Of a stretch of DNA of 64,000 nucleotides, positions 24,601-36,600 are shown piece after piece. Position 1 is the stretch's first letter; every line of letters starts with the position of its first letter. Under the pieces are notes generated by a model. That model had not been told where the DNA came from and did no database searches. It saw nothing but the letters and a program-made list of their open reading frames with translations. The DNA lies in assembly GCA_963965975.1 (NCBI GenBank), contig OZ014416.1, forward strand, positions 4,774,001-4,838,000, in the 5' to 3' direction. The position numbers and the translations under genes are program-made. Source of the DNA: Xestospongia bergquistia (lineage: Eukaryota; Porifera; Demospongiae; Haplosclerida; Petrosiidae).

Positions 24601-27600
24601 GTTCCCATTGTTCTTATTAGCAACAAAATATATATACTACAATATCATTGTACCAAATTATGACCAATGAATTAATTAAAATTACTTCATTTGAGGTTAA
24701 TAAATCAATAAGACACATGTTTTGATGTGTATTGCTGATTACTGAAACCTGCACTCTACAGCAACTGTTCTTTACCAGCTCATGATTATTTTAATATGTT
24801 TTTACCAAACATTTCAATAATAATAATACTAATGTGTATTATTGATGAATTTAATTAGCAAATGTACTAAAATTGTACCATTTTGCCTTATGTTAACAAC
24901 AAAAACATTTTATAATCATTTTAACAGAAACTGTTTATTGCCATAACTATTCCAAATTTCTTAGAAACAATGCCAAAAGTTTCTAGATGTTTAATTGTAT
25001 GTATTAATCAATCACCATGAAAATTTTGCAATAGTTTCTTCAACGAAATGTACCCATTAAATAATAAAGTCCAAGGAATCCTGTCATCATAGAAGAAAGC
25101 AACAGCACATAATTTATTATAGCAACAGCACATGTGTCATCATAGCAACAGTTACTAAACAAATGAAAGTTCGTCACCATAACATGAATTACTCAGTAAC
25201 AGCAGATATGTCGCCATAGCAACTGTTGCTATACCAATAACATATGAGTATAAACAACTATAGTATAACAAGAATAAACAATGTCATAGTTACCATAGCA
25301 ACATTGCTATAGCAATTAGGTATGCATCTATCATGATAGCAATGATCTCCATGGTAACAGTTGTCATAACATCATTACCATAGCAACAACATATAGATAT
25401 ATTACTATATTAATGTTACTTATAACACTGACAATTGAGCAAATTGTTGTTTTAAGATGAAAATTATAGCATTATGCTTTCATATGTTCACAAACTTTGT
25501 CAAAACTTGATTGTCCTTATGTTTAACATTTGAATAATATTATAGCTATCATATAACGTATAAATTAGCCTTCAAAACTAGCTACTTATGGTAAAATCTT
25601 GTCTGCGATAAAACTTCAATCCTAGCAACATTTTGGTCATTGACCACCCCCAATATACGTATGAACAATTCCAGTGGTCAGTGGTATGCTCATACTTCAT
25701 TTATGGACAATACAGCTAACTTCAAAGTATACATCACAGGTGATTTTTGAAATTATCAGTAGATACGCAAGTTAAAAGGGATCAATATGGTACTTGAAAT
25801 TTTGAAATCTGACTAGTAATAAGGAAGTTACAGCGAAAAAACCAAGTACCAGGTGAACGCGAATGGACTTTAGTTACATTGACTATATAGTTTACTGTCT
25901 AATAGTTTATGTTTTGTAATTAAATAACTTTGTCTATTATGTTCCTAGTATGAATGTACACCTGCACACTATGCAGTAATGAAGGGTCATACTGACACAG
26001 TAAAAGTGTTAATTGAAATTGGACAAGCTGATATTTGCACTAAGGATGATGTAAGTCACAGTAATTGTATTACAAGACATATCATTGTACCAAATTATGA
26101 CCAATGAAGTAAATGAAATTACTTCATTTGGTTAATGGTTAATAAATCAGGTTAATAAATCAATAAGACACATAATTTGAAGTGTATTACTGATTTAATA
26201 ATAAACCTGTACTCTACAACAACTGTTCTTTACCAGTTCTTGATTCTTTTAATATAATTTTCCAAAACATTTCAATAATAATAATGTTTAATATTGATTA
26301 ACTTAAGACAATAAGGGAACATGCAAAAAATTGGACTTTCATTATGTGACTTGTAACAAGACTAGTCTATATAATAACACAAGAACTTATAAATAATGTT
26401 CAAGCTTTTTCTCTATTAGTCATAATACTATTAATCATAGCCATTTGTCTAACCAGTAGTGTAATACTATCATGTCTGAGTCCTTACTTTGCTTGACCAT
26501 TATTGCACTTCAGTTAGTAACAAAAACATTTTATACAAATTTTGGTAGGAAAACGTTTATTACCATAACTATTCCAAATTTCTTGATAACTATCCAAAGA
26601 GCACATATGTCACCTTATCATCAGTTACTAAGCAACAATTACTAAGTCATCATAGCAACATTTACTAAGAAAAAGATATAGAATTTAGTCATTGTAGCCC
26701 TTCTATATTCTATACACATTTTGAGAGAAAACTGTTTATTGCCATGGCTATTCCAAATTTAATGAAAACAATGTCAAAATATACTATATCTTTAATTAAT
26801 ATGTATTCATCAATTTTTATGAAAGATTTATAAATTTCAAAAGCAATTGTACCAATGAAATCACAAAATAGAAGGAGTCATATAATAAGCAACAGCATAT
26901 AATTTACTATTGCAACAGTATGTAATGTCACCATAGTGACAATCACTATAGCAAGATCATTAATGTCACCATAACAACTGTTACTATAGCAAATAATAGT
27001 CACAATGGTTGTTATTAATGTTTATCAAATCTCATAACTTGCTATAAAAACAACATATGGCAAGCCCATTCTCACTATAGTGAGTAAATAAAGACTTATT
27101 TGTCAACCATAGTGAATGCATATCAAAGTCACAGTTTACTTCTAGTAAGAATTTTCAGCACTATGTTCCCATTGTTCTTATTAGCAACAAAATATATATA
27201 CTACAATATCATTGTACCAAATTATGACCAATGAATTAATTAAAATTACTTCATTTGATGTTAATAAATCAATAAGACACATGTTTTGATGTGTATTACT
27301 GATTACTGAAACCTGCACTCTACAGCAACTGTTCTTTACCAGCTCATGATTATTTTAATATGTTTTTACCAAACATTTCAATAATAATAATACTAATGTG
27401 TATTATTGATGAATTTAATTAGCAAATGTGCTAAAATTGTACCATTATACCTTATGTTAACAACAAAAACATTTTATAATCATTTTAGCAGAAACTGTTT
27501 ATTGCCATAACTATTCCAAATTTCTTAGAAACAATGCCAAAAGTTTCTAGATGTTTAATTGTATGTATTCATCAATCACCATGAACATTTTGCAAAAGTT

Positions 27601-30600
27601 TCTTCAACCAAATGTACCCATTAAATAATAAAGTCCAAGGAATCATGTCATCATAGAAGAAAGCAACAGCACATAATTTATTATAGCAAGAGCACATATG
27701 TCATCATAGCAACAGTTACTGAGCAAATGAAAGTTCGTCACCATAACATGAATTACTCAGTAACAGCAAATATGTTGCCATAGCAACTATTGCTATACCA
27801 ATAACATATGAGTATAAACGATTATAGTATAACAAGAATAAACAATGTCATTGTTACCATAGCAACATTGCTATAGCAATTAGGTATGCATCTATCATGA
27901 TAGCAATGATCTCCATGGTAACAGTTGTCATAACATCATTACCATAGCAACAACATATAGATATATTACTATATTAATGTTACTTATAACACTGACAATT
28001 GAGCAAATTGTTGTTTTAAGATGAAAATTATAGCATTATGCTTTGATATGTTTATAAACTTTGTCAAAAGTTATAAAATATTTAAATAATGACCATTATT
28101 TAATTTCTATTCATAATTGACAATTTTTGCCAAAAAATGATTTGCTATCAAAAGTTTAACATATAGTTACTGTGACCTTTTTATACATATTTTGGCACAA
28201 AACAATTTATTGCCATAATTATTCAAGTTTTGTTGAAAACAATGCTAAAACATACCATCTCTTTAATTCATAATTATATATTCATCAATCTCTATGAAAG
28301 ATTTATAAATTTCAAAAGCAATTGTATCACTGAAATCATCACAAAATATAAGGAGTCACACAATAAGCAATAGCATATAATTATATCTCTGGTATGTAAT
28401 GTCACCATAGCAACAATCACTATAGCAACAGCATTTATTTCACCATAGCAATGGTACTATAGTGTCACAGTGTTTGTTATTAATGACTATGAAATCTCAC
28501 ATAAAAATAACACAGTGGGAAGTTTATTCTAGCTATAGAGAGTAAAGAAAGCCTTTTTGTCAACCATAGTGAATACAAAAATACAAATAGAAATAGACAT
28601 GCACTGTTGGTACAAGCAAGTAACATATTAAAGTAAAGATTTTCAGCACTATGTTCTCAATGTTCTTATTAGCAATGAGATGTATGTATAACATTATTTA
28701 TTTTTCACATTACTATATTATAGTAATACAAATACAACATATTGGACACACAGTTGACTGTGAACCCACAAGCATTGTGAAGTGTTGTATAATATAAATA
28801 TATCACTGTTGATTGAGAGTATACTCATACAACAAAGTACATGTACATATAATGTTCCAAAGATATTCTTATATCATTTGTAAGTGTTGATCCCATAACC
28901 TGCTGTAAAAATAACACTGCCGTTACATACCACTGATGTCTATCTCCACTAGTCACTGCTATTTCAGATTTTACTGTTCCTAGAAAAGTGTTCTTTTCAA
29001 CTTCTCTGACTCTTTTGAGTCAATGACACTTCACCTCATAATGTCCCTATCTATATCACTTTTTCCTGAGCTGGACATATCAATCTGTTCTGACTAGAGG
29101 TGACTTTCCACACCTTGTACATCTATACTATTATAGTCCACTGATCCTTTTCTCTTGACTTTATTATGGAAATGAGTTCATGTCCCTCTTGATCTTTTTC
29201 TTGACTGGGCTATACAGCTTTATGAAAAGTTTTTGAATCTTTTTCATGAATAATTGTCTGTCATTTTTAACAGGTTTACTTTGTCTAACTTCAATAATAG
29301 CTGTCTATAACTTGAGTTCAGCATCTAACTGTTTTGCTCTGACAGTTTACAAATCAAAATTCTGACTAAAATCTGATCTCAAATCATCTCTTCTCTGAGA
29401 TCGCCATATGTACGATTTAGCATACATCTGTAACATATTAACATCACAGTTTAGTTTGCAATAAAAATTCTCAGCACTATACCTCTCATTGTTCATATTA
29501 GCAAGAAAATGTTAAGGATTCAGTAATGTCGCAATACTTGTATATACTAAAATATTTTTTCACAGTACTATGTATAGTAATATATATAAAAAATTGTTAT
29601 ATATATAGTTGACTGTTAACCCACAAGCAATGTGAACTGTTGTATAATATAAATATATCATTGTTGACTGTGAGCATATTCATACAAACAAGGTACATGT
29701 ACATATGATGTTCATAAGATATTCTTTTGTCATCTGTACCTTGTAAGGTTGTGATTATTGTCTATTACATAAGCAGCTTGTTTGCTAGGAGGATCAGGTT
29801 TCTTTTCTAGAAACTTTATTTAAGTAGTGTACATTTATATAATATAATATTATTAATGTCAACCATTTGTTGAAGTACCAAGTCATGGTTTGTTCATTAT
29901 TGCTAATATTTATAATAACATTGATAGTGTTTGTTTTGTTTATAAGATGATAATGATGAATAATAACAAACTATTACAATTAAAGTATGTTCACTTAGTT
30001 CACTATTACAAACATAGCATTGTGAAACAAAAATCATGACAATCACCAGATTCATTAATCATATAATGATGTTTAAATTAGTAACTGGCTGTACATTTGA
30101 CCTCTTTGTGTACCATCAAGTAATGTATTATAAAATTGTATGTGTAGTCATCAGTAGTAGATTGGGTAGCAGTTTATACCATTTCTTGAGTACTGTAATC
30201 ATGTTTGTCAATACAACATAATGTTGTACATTGTAATGTCTTACAAGTATTGTTGTTGTTACCATGGTGATAAATATAGGAGTTAAAAATTTGTGATAAT
30301 AAGTTTTGAAAGATTGTTCACCATTTGCTGCATATTTTACCATATATCTACTATAAGTATTTATATCAATAATTAATTCAATATTAATATTTGTTCTCTA
30401 TTATGAATTAATAATAATAATAATCTTAATATTACTGATAGCAATAATGAAATAAACTCTGTACCTTTGTTGCATACTTTGTAGTTCTTCATTGCCTACT
30501 GAGATGAAAAATCTCCAAAGATGTATCTGATATCTTTAATTATACAATTATTATATCATCAGTGCTTTAGATACATATTTAATTGAAAATATGGTTGTCT

Positions 30601-33600
30601 ATGTTTCATTTCAAAGTATAATAAGAAAATTGAGTAATCCTTAAAAATTGCCACTTCCATCATTTCTTCCTTGAATATATCTGATCAGATCTTTAATTTG
30701 GTTTCTTCACTTTGTTGGTTACTAGGAAGTAAACATATAAACATATGTTGATTTGTACTTTATACATATCAAAGTTATCACACTGTGGACTACTTTAGAT
30801 ATGAAAACCTATTCAAACTTCCTGGCTTACATCATTTGCTCTGTTGATTCTAAGGAGTCTATTAGCTTTCTTTCTCCAATATAAAAATTATATAAACATT
30901 TCTATTTTTTCATGTACTGTGACATTATTAAATCAGCTACATGATGAAGGACATTTTTATGATCAGAATTTCTGGCTTCAAAAACACCTGCATTGAGTTC
31001 ACCTGTTTGCTAGTCTTGTAAAGTTGTATGATGTCTGTAAAACAAATGCATACTTATTAATATAGTCTGTATTTGTTGTTAGAGATGGCACTGAAGACTA
31101 GGCATTGAATATTAATAATTGATGAACCCAACATAGTGGCATCCCTGTTAAAGTTCACAATATTAGAGCCATTCTTGTATTAAATATAATTTAGTCTATT
31201 GTAGAAGCTGCTGCTACAAAGAAGAGGATTGAAACATAATTGGAATGCTTTTTTGAATTGCCAAGATACACTTTTGCTACACATTTGTAGTTGGCAGGTG
31301 CTTCTTACAAGCAATGCAAACTTGAACCATTTTTACATATGAAAACTTCTTCATGTACTTAGTTTCAAGGTATTGTTCAATGTGAATTTAAGTGATAATA
31401 TGCTTTTCATCTTTGTTACCGTCTAATGTAAAAATATCTGTATGGTGTTAACATCAGCCATGACAATTCTAATGTTAACAAACTCTTCTGTAACTACTCA
31501 TATGTAAACTGGTGGATAGGTCCTTAGACTCTCTCTTACTATGTCTTCCCTAAATTTTTGGCTTTCCTTCCTTTATGCTTACCTCTTTTCAAAATAAATT
31601 TTACTTTGTTGTGTGAGACTTTGTATCTACCTATGCTAAGGCATAAAACAGTGCTCTATAAGATCAAAGAGTATATTTATGGTAACAAGTTTAAATCATT
31701 GTCAATACCTTATAGATACACTGAGGTGTAGTTGACTTTGTTAATACGATTCATAGTCTTAAATCCACAGATACTATGAGTGATCTTTTGATACAAATTT
31801 TGTATCTATATATCAACGTTATTATTGAACTTATACCTGTGGTAATTTTTATTCAGTTAACTGACACCTATTAATATATGTGTCAGTTCATGTTAATTAC
31901 CTCATGTTTGTGGCAATTTAAATGCCTTTCAAAACATAATGGCTAACCATTGATGACTTACATTAATGTTACTTACATCCTGCACAATTTTTTGGTCTTA
32001 ATGCTTGACTCTTACTATGCAGCTTGCTTTGCAAGTTATGATATTCAGTATTTTTTCATATTTTGGCCACCTAGTTTATAATGAATATTAATTTAAATCA
32101 CCATCCATTGAACTTTTCCATGCCTGTTAGTGCCACAACATTTTTATAACCTTAGAGGAAGTTATAGCAAACCCCAGAAAAAATTATTGTATAAAAAGTT
32201 GTCATTATTAAATGTTCTATAGAGGCTATTTCCAAGCTTTTCAAAGCACTACTTTTACTGTCAAAGTACTCAAAGTTAAAATAGATATTGCTGATGTAAA
32301 AGCATAATCATATTGGTATAAAATTAATCATTGCAAATGTTCTAGTTTTATAGTTATCATAGTTCAAACAAAAATTAATTATAAAAAAAGAAAACAACAC
32401 TGTGTCATATCTAAATAGATAATGCTGTTCACTACATGATTGTTGTTCTCAAAAACACAAAAGCAATTATGTAAATTGAGATTCACATTAATTGACATGT
32501 GACCCTAAACAATCCTAGATCTGTTCATATGTAGTATGTCAGGTAATTAAAACAAACTAGTCATGAAAGCATAACAATTCCTCTTATCAAAACAAATGAC
32601 AACACTAGCAGTCAATAGAAGTATGACTAATTAAAATAACAATATCTTTCAGTCATTATACTCTGTTTATAACTGTTATATTATTGTCAGTGATAAAGAA
32701 ATAGATAGAGCTAATTTGTGTTATTGATATTTTCAGTTTTAATATCTTAATATCTTTCTCATCATTTTGCCAAGAATCTTCTATCCATGAGATATTAATA
32801 ATGATATAATTATTAAATATAATATTATAACAAATTATTTTGCTCCATGTTCTCATCTAGACCTATGTGTTATGTGTTTACTTCTTTCTCTAGTTTGGCA
32901 ATACTCTATTGCATTCTGCCTGTTTATGTGGTAGTAAGGACACAATACAATACCTGCTAAATGATGTGAAGTTAAATCCACTGGCTGTAAACGATAATGA
33001 ACAAATACCATTAGAACTTATTTCACCAAATCTCAAAGACAGATTCCAATTACTAAAATTGTTTCAACCATTTCTTCAACATAATATAGAGTATCCAGTA
33101 GATTCATATGCCAAACTATTCCTTTGTGGAAAAACAAATGCTGGTAAAAGCTCTTTAGCTGCTGTTATATCTTATCGTGCAGATAAAGTTCCTGGAATTG
33201 ATCCAGAAAAGTGTATTGAAGGTGTTGTATTACAAACCACTGGAATTGACTACCACAACATTCGTAGTTGGGAAATAGGAAACGTTGTAATTTTTGATTT
33301 TGCTGGACATGCAGAATATTACAGTAGCCATGCTGCAGTATTGGAAACTCTTTTGTTGAGGTCACCAGCTGTCTTTGTAATTGTAACTAATCTTACTGAT
33401 GAGAAAGAGATAATAAAGAGGGACCTGTACTTCTGGTTTAATTTTATCGAGAATGTTAGCACTAATTTAATTAACCGCAGTCAAGTTATCATTGTTGGAA
33501 GCCATATTGATCTTTTACCACATGAAAATGATTACAAATCTTTTATTAATGAAATTGCAAGTAGTGCCATTCGTGATCAAAGATATATTCGTTTCCTGGC

Positions 33601-36600
33601 AATGGACTGTCATAGACCAGGAGGTAAAGGTGTTAATGAATTTATGACTAATCTAAAGAGGAGCTGTGAAGCTGTTATTGACAGACAAGATAAAATAAGC
33701 TACCATTGTCATTGTCTACATGCTTTCCTTCAACAGCTTCAACGTGTTGCTATTAGCTTAGATGACCTCTGTTCAAGAATTGAGAATATGAATGAGCCAT
33801 GTCTTTTGTCAGACCGATCAACTGTGTTGAAGTTCTTGACCATTCTTGGAGAAAAGGGTCTTGTCTTAGTTTTAGGAGATTGGTTAATTATTGATAAGAA
33901 AGCTCTGTTAACTGAAGTAAATGGTATTCTTTTTAATAAAAGCATTGATCGTGTATGTAAACCAGTTACCAGTAACACTGGTATCATGCCAGTGTCCACA
34001 TTAGCTAAATTATTTCCCAACCACAATACAAAAATGCTAATTCGCTTCTTAATAAGTCTACAATTCTGTCACCAAATCAATTCTCATTCTGTTAGTAACA
34101 TTACAAACAATATACCATCTGAAGAACCTCCTGTAACTGAAGATACCAAATACTTGTTTTTTCCTGCACTTATTAAGGATGAGAGGCCCTCACCAGTCTT
34201 CAATACAACAGATGGATTTGGTTGGTGTCTATGGTGTCCAGATCCACAACAATTTCTACCTATACGATTCCTTCATACACTACTTCGTCACTTGGCCTAT
34301 ACTCGTTGTCTTCCTCCTGACAACACTGGTATTACTGAAACCAATATTAAAGTCAAGGAACTGTATCGTGATTGTACTATGTGGAAAAATGGCATTTATT
34401 GGAAAGATGAAAATGATATCGAAATGGTGGTGGAGGTTACTGAACACAACAGATGTGTTACAATTCTAGTTTCTCACAGTAGTTCCTTGAAAAGTTATGA
34501 AATCCGTACATCTCTCATTAAAGAAGTACTTAGTCTTAAGAACAAGATATGCTCGTGTGAAGTGGAGCAGTTTGTTATTCCTCCTGGTAATGTCAATGAT
34601 GTTATTGAGAAGGAGCAGAGACACCGTATACTCTATTCCCTCAGAAAAGTAGCCCTTGGAGTTATTACCAAATGTCCTATTGGTGATGCAAACGAGAAAA
34701 CTGCTAAAAGAGTTGATGTCAGATCAATTGTGGGTGAGAAAGAACCTTACCTCTGCATTGCACCCATTGTCATTGAGGCACTCTTCACAGACTGCAACAA
34801 TGACATACTATTACCACATCATTATATCCGACACATAGAGGAAGCATGTAAGGAGATAATGCCCCTCTCATCTCATCGGACTCATCTGTCGGCGAGGAAA
34901 CGTCTTGATCAATTTAGCATTTTTACTGGCCGTAATCCTTTGGTAAGTTAACAATTTAATAATTTGTAATTGTTTGGAATTTGTACATAGACTACATCCT
35001 CTCGACCTATTAGAGAAGAAGAGATACAATGTCTGCCTGAAGATGATGTTTATGTTACAAAGAAAGGTAGGTTATCAAGCCTATTCTGCTTAAATTTATT
35101 TGTTAATGGTTATAGAATCTGGTACCACTAACTCTGATCAACAAATGCAATCATTGAGTACATATGATATATCAGGTATGTTTGTTTGTCAAATTCATTT
35201 TGTTGGTAAGTAATGATCCAATGTAATAAGGTGTTAATATTAGAGATATGTAGTATGTTTACTTTGGACACTACCTCAAGCTTATATACTATAATTATAA
35301 AGAATACTATACACTGGAATGTATTAACAGTTATTTTGACCTCTTATTTTGAAATTTATAAAAAGTTTAGTTTAGCTTTTTTACTTCAGTTACTAGCAAT
35401 AGTAAAAGATATTTGTGATTGTTTTATATTTCACTACTACTGCCTGTCCGAATTGTTACAACAGCCTGTTATTGTTTATTTAATACTATACTATGTTACA
35501 GATAATCAAGAGTCAAAGTTTGGTACGTCCACTGACAATTTTAGTCATTTTCCTAAATTACGTAAGTTAATAGATTCATTTCTCAACAATTGTTTTATTT
35601 AATTGTCCTGTTAGTTGCTCAGCCAAAAAGACCTGAAGTTTTAACTCAACTAGTATGTATTGATACTTTATGGCGTAATATTGGTAATGGTCTTGGAGTC
35701 AGTTTTAATATCCTTCAAGGTTTGGCTGAATCCAACCAGTCAAATCAAGCAAAACTCGACCAAGTTATTCAGAAGTGGCTGGACATGAATGGTAAAGATG
35801 ATGGTGCTCCTGTCACATGGATCACAATATTAGATATTCTAAAGGGACCACTTGTTGACAACAAAGCCCTAGCTATGAAGATATACCAGTCATTGAAAGA
35901 AGAAAGTTCAAAAGAACAGATAGCTCCAAGTAAATATACAATAGACTCATGATGTTGATACATAAGTATTTTAATCTTGATGCAGTTAATAGTTGTGACT
36001 GTGATAATATTGTTATTAGCATTAATCTGCTCCATAGATTCTGTCTGACTTAACATAATATTATTTTTGTCTCAGTTTTATGAGATGAACTAGAAGGTTA
36101 ATATATTTTTAGTGATTTTTATCGCTTTATCTCTTGCCAGTATATGTTTGTTCTGACTCATATAGCAATAAGGATTATGTGTATTGCTCACATATATGTT
36201 TTAGTGTACGTACTAATTATAGTTAAAGGCTATCCAACTATCAACTTGTGATATTCTACAAACTATTTGTGTATAACATGTGACATTTTATGAGGTTAAC
36301 TTTATATCCTATATAGACCCTGCTAAGGAATCAGTTACTACTAATACAACTGAAGGATATAATACTGACAAGTTACCTATGGAAAGTCAGGTATGATTTA
36401 TCTTCTTATGTTGTAAGTCATGTTAATTTTGGTTATTCATAAATTCAGTTCCTTAATGATATAGTAGACAATGATTACATCATCAATCTTTCCTATTGTC
36501 TATTTATCACACACTTACTCTACTCAACAGCAACAATCCTCACAAGAACTTTCAAATGAGCCCAAAGAAAAGACTGTCTCTAGTGATAGTACACATCAAG

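Noticed and set aside
33165-34026. Minus-strand frames opposite exon 10
   Set aside because: Shadows of the ROC-COR exon.
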